Positions 24,172 through 36,347 of a stretch of DNA of 64,000 nt are shown piece after piece. The position numbers and the translations under genes were made by a program. The DNA lies in assembly GCA_039602395.1 (NCBI GenBank), contig JBCNJP010000007.1:122546957-122610956 (forward strand). Direction: 5' to 3'. Source of the stretch: Deinandra increscens subsp. villosa. Lineage: Eukaryota > Streptophyta > Magnoliopsida > Asterales > Asteraceae. Under the pieces are notes generated by a model that saw only the letters and a program-made list of their open reading frames with translations, searched no databases and was not told the origin of the DNA. Each line of letters opens with the position of its first letter. The stretch's first letter is position 1.

Positions 24172-24990
24172 TTAGTAATTTGGCACGTTGCCGGGGACGG
24201 CGACGGTGACTGACAAACGCTGCTTCTTCGCCGGATGAGGGCTCTCAACTTCCTGCTCGACGAACAGTTGACTTTTCTTCACGCAGTCAACGTTCAACCC
24301 AAGATGGAATTCAGGGAAAGCTGGCAAGTTCAAGTCAAAATCCCGGGGTTGACTAGTGGTGGAGGAAGTTGTTTTCCCGGAAGTTGTGACTCCGCTGGCC
24401 GCCTGCCCGGCGCCGGAGTTGTTCCCGTCGTAGTGACGTCGTTTGTGGCCTCCGAGCGCTTGGCCGGTGGGGAAGGATCGGTGGCAGATGGAGCACTCGT
24501 GGGCCCTTCCACTGGGTTTCAAACCGGAGAAAGCAGAGGCGGAGGCGGTGGTGGTGGCGGAGGTTGACGGGTGGTCGTCGGGGACGTTTTTCCGGTGGCT
24601 GGCTTTGTGGCCACCGAGTGCTTGGTAAGAAGAGAATTCCTTGTTGCACACGCTACACTTGTGAGATAAAACAGATTGAGGAAGAGGTGGTAGCGGGGCC
24701 GCCGGGTGGGCGGCCACCGTGGCGGCGGCAGTAGAACTGCCGCCGCCACGGGAGAGCAACATAAGGCAGAAAGCCAGGTACTCCTCCTCCGTCGGGTGCT
24801 CCGGCTCCGACGGATGGATGACGTCACTGTCACTGCTGACTGTTGCTCTCGGCCGCTTAGAACGCTTGCCTTTGTTCCAAGAATCTTGAATTACGGTGGC
24901 GGTGGGGAAGTTGTTGATGTCTTTGTAGTGGAAAGAAGGTGGTGGCGCTGCCGTGGTGGTTGCCGGAGAGTTTAGAGCTTCAAGTGCCAT
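24172..24990 (-). CDS. C2H2 zinc-finger transcriptional repressor, ZAT10/STZ-like, intronless
   Basis: The 272-residue protein has the complete layout of the C1-2i plant zinc-finger repressors. A basic nuclear-localisation B-box KRSKRPR is at residues 42-48. An L-box EEEYLAFCLMLLSRG is at 68-82. Finger 1, CSVCNKEFSSYQALGGHKAS, starts at 112 and finger 2, CSICHRSFPTGQALGGHKRR, at 166; both hold the plant QALGGH DNA-contact motif. An EAR repression motif DFDLNLPAF is at 217-225. Relatives (ZAT10, ZAT6, SCOF-1, ZPT2) are nuclear and are induced by salt, cold, drought and wounding, where they repress target promoters. The lack of introns and the length both fit the family. The gene stands alone among repeats. 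The exact orthologue among ZAT6/ZAT10 types is not decided. GC-rich codons here contrast with the AT-rich flanks. Confidence 0.95.
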   Translation of the reverse strand: MALEALNSPATTTAAPPPSFHYKDINNFPTATVIQDSWNKGKRSKRPRATVSSDSDVIHPSEPEHPTEEEYLAFCLMLLSRGGGSSTAAATVAAHPAAPLPPLPQSVLSHKCSVCNKEFSSYQALGGHKASHRKNVPDDHPSTSATTTASASAFSGLKPSGRAHECSICHRSFPTGQALGGHKRRHYDGNNSGAGQAASGVTTSGKTTSSTTSQPRDFDLNLPAFPEFHLGLNVDCVKKSQLFVEQEVESPHPAKKQRLSVTVAVPGNVPNY

Positions 24991-25075
24991 TTGATTTGGA
25001 AGAGTAAGTTGAGTTTTGAGAGGTGGGAGTAGTGGAAGTGTTGTGGTGGTTTATGGAATGACCTAATGTTTGTGG

Positions 25076-25087
25076 GTATTTATAGAG
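25076..25087 (-). promoter_or_regulatory. TATA box of the ZAT-like gene
   Basis: The minus strand reads ctctataaatac about 90 bp upstream of the ATG at 24990, a good plant TATA box that would give a leader of roughly 60 bp. Confidence 0.65.
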
Positions 25088-25099
25088 TAGAAGTATTCC

Positions 25100-26555
25100 C
25101 CTACCATAGTTGACTAAGTTGTTCAATGTGATAAGTCCTAACTCCTAGCTTTAAATGTGGTTTAAATAATATTTTTATTTATGGTTAACAAATTTTCCAC
25201 AACTTAGTATAAAATAAAGTAAACGTTATCTTCCATACCTTTTAAACAAATTTTATACCACCTATCGGTCAAGTATCATATTCTTCAAGGAAGATAAAAT
25301 TAAAAAAAAAAAACACAGATGACTACCGGACTGATTTTGTGTATTTCAGGTTGATATGTATTGATTTATTGGTTTTTTATATCGAGACGAATTTGTGTAT
25401 TTTAGGCCGAATTGTATCGATAAATGACCAATTTGTGTGTTTCGGATTGGTCCAACCGGTTTATCAGTTTACTACGGTCACGTCTTAGATGCTCACTTTT
25501 AGAATAGCTAGATTAGATTTAAAACCGGCTACATAATTGTCTAGATAATTCTTTTTAGACTTTTTATGCCTAGATAATTCTATTTAGACCATTTCTATTT
25601 ATGGATTAGTTGAATTGTTAAGCCAAACATTTAGATTTCATATTTGTTTATATTATTTATTAATTATTAATGTTAAGTTTATGCTTGAAGGTAAAATAGC
25701 TTTATTTTTTTAAATAATTTATATATAGTTAAAAGTTATTTATAATGTTGTCCTGTTTTTATATAGTACTAACCAACAAAAACGGTGGATACAACAAAAC
25801 TGATTTTCTTTTATTTATTTTTTCGGAAACAAAATTTTGAAGGGAAAAAAGAAAAAGAAAATAAGAATTGAGGAAATGTGGAGGATACACGTTGAGGGTT
25901 GAGTGGGTAATTGGTAGATGACCAGTGAAGTCGGCGGTCAGGGTCAAGAAGAGTGGGAGTGGAGTTAGGGGGTAGAAACGTCCTTTCGTGTTTAAAAGGA
26001 AAGCATCAAGAGATTCAGATGGCTGCTACTCTTCTATTTTCTATAATAATAATAATATAAAAAAGCAAATGGCATAATAATCCTGTGACTGAACTAGAAG
26101 AAACTTCAAATTTGGACTTTTTCCAAGTCAAACCTCCCCTTCCATCAAAACGTGTATTTTCACTAGCTTCTTTTACAAAGTCCACATTTCTTACAAGACT
26201 CCACTAGCAAGGTTGGGTGATACCAATTGTTAGGCTTAGCCGGTCAAACAATCGAATTTCTTATATTACAGACTCTCGTACAGTCGTACACAAGGATAAT
26301 GGAAGAATCTGTGACTCTTTTTTATTAATTTTGATTTTTATATATTATTGATGAAATTGGACTGATGATCATATTCCATTAAGTAATAAAGAGAGCGTCA
26401 GATTAGTTGACGAACTAAGAGATACATATGTTTTAGACTTAATCTGGACATGTATCGTGTATGTATTGGATATGATTAACATACATTTTATGAACCATTG
26501 AATTATTGTTGAACCATTTTACCTGAAAGTTTCATTTACAATTTCTTTTTAACAC
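25100..26555. other. upstream region of the ZAT-like gene and intergenic
   Basis: No gene was seen. A diverged direct repeat (gactgattttgtgtatttcagg, cgaatttgtgtattttaggcc, ccaatttgtgtgtttcgg) lies at about 25330-25445. Stress-response elements may be present, but none can be claimed from motif alone. Confidence 0.4.
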
Positions 26556-26675
26556 CGAGCTAAGCTCAGAATTTCAACTCCATTTAGAATTCTTGTCGAG
26601 CCAAGCCAACTGGATTTAGAAACCGAGCTGAGTCAACCCCTAGCTCGGCTCGGCTCGACTTATGAACAGCCTTAG
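26556..26675. mobile_element. fragment of a GAGCCGAGC-rich hAT element (one end only)
   Basis: The segment contains gagctaagctcag, gtcgagccaagcc, accgagctgagtc and ctcggctcggctcgac. It ends ttatgaacagcctta, matching the terminus of the element at 4320-4977 (tgttcatgagcc read backwards). The opposite end and a target-site duplication were not found. Confidence 0.55.
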
Positions 26676-27485
26676 TTGCAATCGAGGTCACAGACGAAGC
26701 AGAAAAACGATGGACGAAACTTCCTGCCACCCTAAGTCTTTTAACCGTGGGCTCCCCCACAATAGCCTAAATCCTAATGACCCTACTCACTACCAACCGT
26801 GGGCTCCCAACTACACTTCGACATCTCCCCCTTGCCCCTACTCTACAACAACCTTGTTTTGGCTAGCCCATCATTAGCACCCGGTATCCTTGGGCCAGGC
26901 ACACAGCTTACACAGCACCTGAAACCAGTTACACCTAGTATCCAAATCGCGCTACCACCGACAGCAGTGCAGTCCGCCGCTGCTACTATAATTGGACCAC
27001 CACCTGAACCTGGACCCTCTGCCGGCTTCTAGTCCGCGAACCATCTCCCATCGCCAGCCGTAAACCGGTTTGTTTTTCGTTCTTCCTGCGATCCATACCT
27101 CTCAGTTTAACCGGATTTCACCCAGTTTGACTTTCACAAGTCAATCGCGGTTAGGGTTTTGCAAGATTAGTTTTATTTCTTGTTTTGGTTCCTTGCTTGA
27201 CAAGAAATTAAATGGGATTCCATTTCTAGGGTTTTTGGATTAGTTTGTGTGCCTAATCTAGCGATTGGGATTATTAATGCTGGTGTTTTACCTAAGGTTA
27301 GTTGTTTGATGCAAGTCTGCTATCAACCGGAAGGTATATATAATTCTAAACACGTACCCTATGGTTGTGTATTTTATTTTCTTCATGTTAATCTTTTTGT
27401 AACTGGACTTCTAGTGGGGTATCAGGAGATCGGATCCGGACCAATCTATGCATCAGCCACTTCCGCTTTATCGAAGGTGATTTGT
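26676..27485 (+). repeat. possible LTR-retrotransposon remnant (LTR end plus primer-binding-like site)
   Basis: A GC-richer stretch (26690-27060) is followed by leader-like sequence. At about 27416 the word ggggtatcaggagatcgg resembles the common primer-binding site complementary to initiator tRNA-Met (tggtatcagagc). No second LTR, gag or pol follows within the next 2 kb, and the open frames on the plus strand (for example 26662-27032) have no domain I recognise. Low confidence. Confidence 0.25.
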
Positions 27486-29550
27486 AAAAATAGTACATGA
27501 AATCCCAAAAAAAGTTTATTCATAGTTTATTTATGGTGCTGATAAATTATTGAATTAAATATGTTTTTTGAGGCTTGTTGTTTTATTATAACTTACCCTC
27601 TTATTTAATAGTTGTACACTACCTTATGTTAATCATTGGTAACTTCCAATCAATCAACAGTTAAATATAACTTAATTCTTAAATTTCATCATATCATACT
27701 CAACTTTTTTAAATATGCAAACCTAATAAGGCGGTTTACTACGTGTTATAGAATTGATCATTATTATTTATTGGATAACTAATACGGCTATCCTCAAGAC
27801 ATGGATCCATATACTATATATAACTTATTTAACTGTTGAAAACTATCACGTCTATATAGAAAACTATCACGTCTATATCGACATGACAGTCACATGCACA
27901 TAACCCTGCTCGATGCATGTAGATTTCATATTTTTTGTTTCTTATTAGTAAAATATCGTGACTAATAGAAGACTGAAGATGAGGCGGGGTGATCAAATTC
28001 AGTCAGGGCCGTTTTTGAGATTTCAGACATTCAATTGCCTCGAAGAGTTGTGGTAATTTGTGTTGTACACACCTTCAATGTTTATCGAACGTTCAATTTA
28101 TTACATGGTTGACCATTTTCATTAAAATGCGGGTTTAATTCTTTTTCTAAAACTCTATATAAGAATTAGATCAAACCTGCAATACCAACAAGAAATTGTT
28201 TTTTTCTTCATATAAAAAAAGTGTGATCACCTACCTTACACATCCATTTGAGATGAACCGGATAGAATTGAGTCGGCCACAAAAGGAGGTGATGAAGATC
28301 AAATAAGCCAAGTAACAAGTTATTAGTTAAAGTGAAAAGAAATTAGAAATTACGCTGTTATGAAAATAAATGAAGTTGGAGGGCCCAAATAGTTAATTTT
28401 TAAATTTAAAGGTGTTCAACCTCGGAGTCGGATAAGGAAGCAGGAAGGAAGATCCAAATAGAAAGGAATGAACATCATATCATAGAATAGTAGTTGCTTT
28501 GGGTCATCCATAACCATCTAGAAGCAAACTATTCATATCTTTCATATATTCTAGAATGATGTTTGAACCGAAATATATAAAATATGTATATATATAATTG
28601 TAAACACACCTTTTTCCTAATATTTACTTTTGAAATTCACGTGTTATTCAATTACGAAACTTAAACCTGCATCATATGTTTAGATGGGATAAACATCAAC
28701 TGACGTTAGGCCGTGAGCTATCGACATGAAATATTTTGTGAAACCAAAATATTTTACACTTCTAACACATCAAAATGATGCTTGTGATATTTTTAGAATT
28801 GGCAAGATATTTTTGCATTTTGGTAAGCTAGCACGATATTAGCTTATGCATTATTGGTGAAATTTATCAAAACGGGTTAAGGAGGACTTACCAAAACGGT
28901 GTTTTCGACTCCATCTTGGGAGTTAGACATGATTAATATATAACACTAACATAAGCATTTTTATAGTGATTTAAGTGTTAAAGATAAACATAGAAAATGG
29001 ACAAATTGTGAGAATAGTGATATTTACTAAAATTGACCACTATCAGTGTTAGAAGACCGGCATTATGACCATTCAAATCCGGTCGCAAATAACTATCTTT
29101 TTTTAATGGAAAATTGGATCAATAATATGTCACTGACATCACATAATCATCTTCATCCTCTATCAGGAGGGAACTCATCCATATATGAGAGAACCCAAAA
29201 CCTAACTTGGAACCCCTATTTTTTTGTCATGGATAAGACTTAAACTGACCTCTTATTTTTTAATGTCTTTTTGATATCTTACATCACCTCAATCACTTAG
29301 TACGCCATAGTAACCTTGGTAGGTAATCTTGTTTGCGACCGGGGTTTAGTTTACTACAAATTTGTGACCATGACTAACTTTTTGCGACTGGTTTGCAAAC
29401 GTGGCGTTTGCAACCGGCATGTTATTGATTCTCTTGTTTAATTTGTGACTGCTTCAGGTTCATCGCTACCTTTAAGGTTCAGTAGCAAAGTTTTATGAGA
29501 TTATACATGCATTCATGATACATGGATTAGATTATGAGATGAGTTTTTTT
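27486..29550. other. intergenic, repeat-like words but no defined element
   Basis: No gene was seen. Words ccggtcgcaaa (about 29080) and gtttgcgaccgg (about 29330), with weaker copies to 29420, suggest subterminal repeats of an old CACTA-like element, but no CACTA ends were found. A short tandem repeat, aaaactatcacgtctatat, occurs twice at about 27838-27877. Confidence 0.35.
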
Positions 29551-29559
29551 ATGGATATT

Positions 29560-30492
29560 CAGTGGCGGACCTAGGTTAACGCCTATGGGTTCGTCCGACA
29601 CCCAGAAACTTTTTCGTGGTGTGTTAAATTTTCATTTTTTTATGAATCGAGCTCTAAGAAATTTTGTGACCGAACCTCATAGAATTTTTACACCGATCCT
29701 CAACTTAAAGAAAAAAATTATGTTTTAATTTTTTTTCAAATCACTAATAATTTATAATAAACTAAAAAATCTAAAAAAATCTAAGAAAAAAGCCCAAATA
29801 ATTACTGAGACAAAGCAGGAATTATATAAGCTAAAAAAACTTAGAAAAAAGCTCAACCATTAATTTAAGCCCAAAAATCTTTAAAAAATGTAATTGGTGC
29901 TGCACTAGGTACGTATTACGACAGAAAGAAACGAGCGGGAGAAAGGGGAGTGCCTGAATTTCGATCGACGTTGCTGCAGGGGCTAGGGGCAGAGGCGATC
30001 TCGCCGAAAGCTCGCCGGAATCAAGCCAGATTGCCGCATCGGAGGCTCCTGTTCGCCGGAAATCCGGAATTCGCCACTGGACTCGGCTAGCCACTGCTAT
30101 CAAAATTTTTTATTCATGTAATTTTTTGATAAATTGTTACTGTTTTATTATAGTATGGACGTATGGTTAGATAATATGGTTGATAGGTTTCAAAAAATGA
30201 AAACCCATAGAGAGCAATGTTAAGTGTTTTGTAATTTTTTAAGTTGGGGAATGATGAAGTTTGTTCTAAGTTTTTTATATTTTTGTATATTTTTGTCTTG
30301 TTTTGTAATTTTGTTCTCGAATGACGATTGACCCGTCACCCGACCGACCCGACCCAAAACGAATCGGTCTAAAAAATTATTTGTATATAGGGTGGATGAT
30401 CAAAAAAGAAATTGTATATAGGGTCGACATTAAAAAAAATTATACACCAAAAATTTCCGAACCTCATAAAAAAATTCATTGTTTCGTCACCG
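29560..30492. mobile_element. hAT-type non-autonomous element, 933 bp, perfect 8-bp target duplication
   Basis: The left end is CAGTGGCGGACC; the right end reverse-complemented is CGGTGACGAAAC. TGGATATT flanks both sides (29552-29559 and 30493-30500). Subterminal words correspond (gaccgaacctcataga near 29668, ccgaacctcataaa near 30458). A GC-rich block at 29930-30080 gives an open frame on the minus strand with no recognised domain, and a cgccactggac word near 30070 may be an internal copy of the terminus. Confidence 0.75.
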
Positions 30493-30500
30493 TGGATATT

Positions 30501-32287
30501 AACTTGCTTTCAAAATATCAAACCACTTTTATTTTAGTAATCAACATGTTGTGTTTGATCCGAACCTTTCCACTTGTTTCTTCAAAATCATTCTAAGACT
30601 TGAAGAGTCGAAATAAGTGAGAGAAATGTTAATATTAGTTAACTTTATCTTACTTGCATGACCTAATATTTCATTGTGGCACTTTGCACCAAACCACATG
30701 CTTCCTCAACACTTCTAGCAAAACACATGATGGGTTAGATTCTAATTAAGCCTCTTCTCCAATCTAGAGAATATTTGTACTAACTTTATATACCGTGATA
30801 TAATCTTTAACTATACAAAGTTATTGTAAGAACATCATAACTGTTCATACTCATTTTGTCATTCACTTTAATTTGAATATGTAGAGAGAATAAAATAAGA
30901 ATTTCTCTTTTTCTGAGAACTGTGAAAACCGAACGTAAACGAACTCTGGTTGAGTTCATTACAGCGGTGTTGGAACCGAATCGTCGAACACTAAAAGGTC
31001 TGTTTAGGGTCCAGCTTATGGTTTAACTTTAGGGTTTAGTTTTTAAAATTTATCTTTAGGGTTTAGGGTGTAGCTTTTAATTAAGGTTCAACGAGTCGGA
31101 TTCAACGCTGTGAAATTAGTTCAATCGGAGTTAGTCTGAGTTCGAATGAAAATTGGAGATCTAAATTGAACCTTACTCTGTATTATTATTCATCTTTCAA
31201 CGTTTTAAATCATAATAAGCTTTATTTGAAAAAGGATGTGTTCCAAAGGGACAATTTAATGACAAAGTTATAGTCTTTCAATTAAAATATTATAGGTTTA
31301 AAATTTTAAATCTTGTGAAATACTAACATATATGGTGATTTTAATCGTTTAAATACATAAAAGAAAAGTAAGTGACACTTGATACAGCCTCTTTGATAGC
31401 GATTAGGCAAGCTCCCATATTCCACATGTTGGCAACCAAACAAGTACGGATTGGTGGTTATTAAGTTGTGGTTCATTAAGTTGTACACGTCGATCTCTAA
31501 ATTAATAACGAACATGCCACCTAATCTCGAAGACAACCGACTTGCACTTTAATTTGCCTTACAAGACAAAACACAGCCCTCTAATTTAACTCCAAAATAT
31601 ATACATCTATACCAAACACTTTTCACCAAGTATTTTAGGTGGGTGCATTAATTAATTTTTGAATCGGTACACGTGTGTCACTAAAATTCTGACGGGAAAA
31701 CCATCTTAAAATACCTCTACTTAAAATAATTTTCTGTATCCAATATTCAGTTAGAAAGCTCTTTGGTTTAAATCAGTTGGTGAATCTGTATACCAATTCG
31801 ATCGTCGCCTATCTATTTGTTTTATTTCGCTTTTCTTTATCGTTTCCGTCACCGGATATATAACACTTGATATAGTTATAGTTCAGTAGAGGGTTGGAAA
31901 TGTAACTTTGTAATAAAACGTTATTAACACATCAAGCCATAAACTATAGTATCGAAGAAAGATATATTCCTAAGCTTATTTAACTCAATTGAAAGAAGTA
32001 ACATGTTTGTGTAATGTGTAATGTAAAATCATCATGTGGTTAAAATGTCAAAACAGAGATAAGAATACAAATACGAGCTTCTAAAACACAACATAATCTA
32101 GCAATAAATACCTTGTGACAATTCAACTATTTGCACTTGGTGGCACTTCTTGACGAGTATAACAAAAACAAAAGAACAAAATACACCCTAATTTTTTTTT
32201 GGCTTGCGGTTACCTTTTGTATACACACTAAAGGTGTGTATATGATGATTTGTCTATGTGTCTAGTATATCTAGATAGGACTGTTGA
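30501..32287. other. intergenic, with short telomere-like repeats
   Basis: No gene was seen. Several TTTAGGG or near-TTTAGGG units lie at about 31008-31070, too few and too spaced to be a telomeric array. Confidence 0.4.
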
Positions 32288-32916
32288 TATCACTACTACA
32301 AAAATACCCTTTCTTGACGCTTTTTGCGCGTCAAGAAAGGGGTCAGATGACGCGCAAAAAAGCGTCAAGGAAGGCAGGGTCAAGAATCCTCTTGACGCGC
32401 AAAATGCGCGTCATCTGCTTCTTGACGCGCAAACAATGACACACCATTTATGACGCTCCATTTATGACACTTTAAGTGAGCGTCAAGAAAATGTGTCGCC
32501 TGTAATTTAATATAATTTTTATTAAATATAATTTTGTTGTCGTCTATTTTATGACGCTCATATTTGCGCGTCATCCATTTTATGACACTTAATGTGCACG
32601 TCAAGAAAATGTGTCATTTGTCATTTTATAATTTGTCGTATCTTTATGACGCGCATAATTGCGCGTCATGTTTTTTAATGTTTTTTTTTTTTATTTTTGC
32701 TGAAACTGATGGTTTCCATTTTAAATGCTATATATAGCCAAAAACTGCATTTCATAATCTGCTGGTTACCAAAATAGAATCTGCTGTAGCCAAAAACTGC
32801 ATTTCATAATATGCAAATACCATAATTCGGTTTCATCATGTTCATACAATCCGATCATAACGACAAAGATAATATGTTCTAAGTTTACACATAATATTCG
32901 ATCATATCCCTAGATA

Positions 32917-33218
32917 CTACGGCCTGAAAATGAAGTTGCATGCATAGCCCAACCATTCTGCCCGAATCTCATCAAAATCCGCATCGGTGTATTGATTACT
33001 ATCTCCACCAATCTATGTGAACACATACAATAAAAGAAGCAAATATAAATGCCCGTACCAAAAAAATTATCATCAAACATAAAGATAAAAAATTATGCAA
33101 AATTATAAAGAAAACTTACATTGTCTTTCTGAAGTACTACAATTCCTTGCCGAACCACCTCTTTCATAAACTTCAAGACATAGTAACCACATTCCGTAAA
33201 TCCTGGTTGAGGTGGACA
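32917..33218 (-). pseudogene. Ulp1-type cysteine protease C-terminus inside the CACTA element
   Basis: Two exon-like pieces join cleanly. The first, 33120-33218, reads CPPQPGFTECGYYVLKFMKE and on to LQKDN. The second, 32917-33012, reads IGGDSNQYTDADFDEIRAEW and ends NFIFRP-stop. TECGYYV holds the catalytic cysteine of the Ulp1/C48 family, which in plant CACTA and MULE elements is often fused to or encoded beside the transposase. Splice sites (gtag before the first, gtaag after it, atag before the second) look intact. The histidine and aspartate part of the triad would lie upstream and was not found, so this is a fragment. Confidence 0.75.
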
Positions 33219-34084
33219 CTACAAAAAAAAATGAATGTTTCTAACTTATTATACACTATCTAACATTCCGTAAATCCTGTTTGTATAATCCAGTTTCATA
33301 GTAACAGTACATGTATGGACACTTGCATCATAATTAAAAGAAGCAGATTTTCGCCAAGGTTTGACTCAATATACTAGTATAGTAAAGAAGAATATGATAT
33401 TCTGTTACTATGCAACTGTGTGATTTTGCAGCCATGGCGTAACCCGTGTCTTCGTTGTCCCGATCCCCAATTTACAGATCTGAGCCTATGCGTTTATGTC
33501 CTTCATTTTAATTTATTACCAAAAGTAGACATTTGATTTCATTTATGCTTAAATGATCTTGATGTATATTTTGGCCCATAATCACAAGAACTCACTGCAT
33601 CATAAAATAGCAGAACACCAGCAGGATCCAACAGTTTCAGTTATAACAACATGAAACAGATTGCCATGTTATCTTTGTCGTTACCATTAAGACAAACAGA
33701 TTGCCATATATAACTTTCGTAAGTATAACATGTTTGAATGGCAATCTGCAACTCTGTTTGAACTAACATATATATAACTATTAAGTATTAACTAATATTC
33801 TATATGTATAATACCATATAAATAACTAATCAAATGGCAATCTGTTTAACTTAATCGAATGGTAAACAGCAAACTAATATACAAAACTAGCTAATCACAG
33901 AAAATGCTAGTCACAGAAAATGCTAAGTAGTAACAGAAGTAGTTTCAGTTTAACTATTAAGTAGTAACAGAAAATGGCAATCTGTTTGACTTAATCTGTT
34001 TAACTATTAAGTAGTAACAAAAGCAGTTTTAGTTTCAGTTATGAGACAAAACTAGCTAGTCACAGAAAATGATAAACAAATATG

Positions 34085-34175
34085 TATCAGCTGCTGTATT
34101 CTGCTGTTGCTGTTGTATGTTGCTGATGCTGTTGTATGTTGCTGCTGCTGCTGCTGTTGTATGTTGCTGCTGCGA
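34085..34175. repeat. CTG/TGTTGT-type trinucleotide repeat
   Basis: Imperfect gctgctgttgtatgtt units and a run of five ctg triplets lie inside the CACTA element. The cysteine-rich reading frame over it is an artefact. Confidence 0.8.
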
Positions 34176-34559
34176 GGTGCGAAACCTTTTTTTTGGTGTG
34201 TGCTGCTCCTACTGATGGTTCATTCTAGACAAATTTCTGTATATATAGTTGATTGTACTAAGCATGAAAAGGTCATGTTTTATTATTGCAGTTGTCAAAT
34301 ATGACTTATAATTGATTATACCAAGACATTTACCAAACGTGATTACCAGGAGGCCATACTTAGTGTTTATCATACTTAGTACCAAATATTCATATCAGTG
34401 TGTCTTACATGTAGTTGATGATTTTGTATCTTTCGTTCGCTTTAGGATTGTGGTTGTTTTGTGTTCAGTGGGCTGATAATTATTTTTTTATGAAGCACAG
34501 TTAGCTCTGGTTGAAACTTAACATCTGGAGCACAATAAAAAATGTCAGCCTCAAATCAG

Positions 34560-34930
34560 AGACAGTCGTTAGAAACAATTTAATTGCTTACATCATCGTG
34601 TTCTTTGTCATCTTCTGGTGCTTCTTCATCATCATTCCCCATTTGGCAACTTGCAGCTTCTGAAACAGGAGTGGCACTACGACCACCTCTTGTCAACCTT
34701 TCTAACTTATCTTCAACTTCTGTTAACCGTCGATTGATCTTCTTCTTCTCCTTGTCCAGGTAACCTTTAACAGTCTTGGGTAAGTGAAACTATTGTTGGT
34801 GCGATACAAACTTACCCATCCCGCGTACACGCCCACGTTGTTCTTCATTACCCAGGGCCTGCGTGAGCACATCCTCTGTTCCACATGAAACATCCTCATG
34901 TTTATCTTGAGATGGCCATATCAACCATCT
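34560..34930 (-). pseudogene. CACTA Ptta/En/Spm-type accessory protein fragment
   Basis: The minus strand reads GTEDVLTQALGNEEQRGRVR and then GMGKFVSHQQ-stop-FHLPKTV, matching the conserved plant Ptta/En/Spm motif (usually ...LTxALGxxExxGRVRGxGxxVTPxxYFxxP). A coiled-coil-like stretch KEKKKINRRLTEVEDKLERL and an acidic tail (GNDDEEAPEDDKEHDD) follow. The TAG at 34790-34792 replaces the usual tyrosine codon, so the frame is interrupted. It is read as a dead copy. Confidence 0.7.
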
Positions 34931-36347
34931 GACTGTTAGCAACAATTAGCCTTTAACAATAATGTTTTCAATAATGGAAAGGAAAACATGCATGGGTTTA
35001 ATAATGAAAACTATATTCATTGACAAACTAAAGTCCAAATCAAATTAACCAGAAGATATTTGGGAGGATTAAGAAGATTAATTCTTATTTCTTTTCACGC
35101 CCTCAACACATACATTTTGGATACATATATAACCTGCATTTCAACGACTACTAACCAATAAAACTACTACTACTAACATGGTTGATCATGGAAAATTATC
35201 CTAACAAACAAGCAACTAACAATTAGGAAACAAACTGGAAATAACCACTGATCAAATTTCAAATTTCAGATGCATTAAAACAAAAGTTGAAATTGCTATC
35301 TTTCCAGTCAGGAATATACGAGAAATCGAGAATAATAACCACAAGCAGAATTTTGTACCAAACACACAGTATCTATCTTACTGTATTAGAATCACATTTC
35401 ATTAAAAAACTATTTTTAAGCCCGGCTTCAAACTCATTATCAGGGAGACGAGAGTTGAAATTATCGATGAACAAATGAACCAGATGACCAAATCCAAAAC
35501 GAAACATGTTGGGCATCTGTCATTGGAGTTGTTTTTACTTCAGAATGATGTCATAGGCTAAGAAACTCATTGAAGCATTACATCAAACACCTTATGTGCA
35601 AGAAACACAACATTTACCAAATCAAACATTTCAAGTTACACATTCAGGACTGATACTAAAAAGGAAAAAATTGGGGATCATGAGGTCAGGCAGTCCCACA
35701 GCAACAAGAAATTGTCAACAGGACAATCAAATTAACCAAAAGCATACGGTTATGTCTATTTCAACTTTAGAACATGAGGCCTACATAATAAGCCCTAAAA
35801 TTTAGCTAATCGAAAAAATACAGAGGGGTTGAGATTTGCAGAAGAAGGGATTTACCAGTGAAAAAATACGAGTACGCGGGACAGCACAGCAGCGGGACAG
35901 CGCAACACTTGTTAGTCGGCGGTATGCGGTAGCCGGTCGGCGGCCGGCGGTCGGCGGTCGGCGGGATCAATTTAGGGCAAAGAAACGGGAGCGGAGGTGT
36001 GGAAACGGGAGCGGGAGGTGTTTTGGGGGAAAAGAATGATGAAAAAACCCTAATAGAAAGAGGCGGGCTATAATATCCAGAAATTTTCACTTTGGCGGGA
36101 AAATTAAAAGAGGACGGATTTATTTTTAGGCTTGACGCGCGGAAAGGTTCCGTCCTCCGTGTTTTCATTTTTTTTTTCAAATGACATAATATTTATGACG
36201 CGCAAAAATGCGCGTCATCTAACCATAGAATTTTGTAAAATTTCATTAAATACGACAGTTTGTTTTATGACGCTTTTTTTTGCGCGTCATAAAATTCTGA
36301 GTGTCATTGTTCGCGCGTCAAGGAAGGGGTTATTTCTAGTAGTGTAT

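Larger units (their letters stand above)
32291..36344 (-). mobile_element. CACTA (En/Spm) transposon, 4.05 kb, defective, coding strand minus
   Basis: The left end is CACTACTACAAAAATACCC; the right end reverse-complemented is CACTACTAGAAATAACCCC. TAT flanks both sides (32288-32290 and 36345-36347). Subterminal regions carry many copies of tgacgcgcaa/ttgcgcgtca in both orientations (32315-32670 and 36130-36325), the expected transposase-binding array. Coding relics on the minus strand are a Ptta/En/Spm-type accessory segment (about 34560-34930) and a Ulp1 protease C-terminus (32917-33218). The TNPD/TNP2 transposase core was not found. The GC-rich block at 35860-36080 probably belongs to the promoter and 5' leader of the element's gene. 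Confidence 0.88.

Noticed and set aside
24235..24975. Several open frames overlapping the zinc-finger gene on both strands
   Set aside because: They are GC-rich shadows of the intact ZAT-like frame and have no domains.
31008..31070. Interstitial telomere array
   Set aside because: Only a few TTTAGGG-like units with irregular spacing; chance in AT-rich DNA is enough.
35806..36180. Minus-strand 124-codon proline-rich frame
   Set aside because: It falls in the GC-rich leader and promoter part of the CACTA element; no start context or domain supports a protein.
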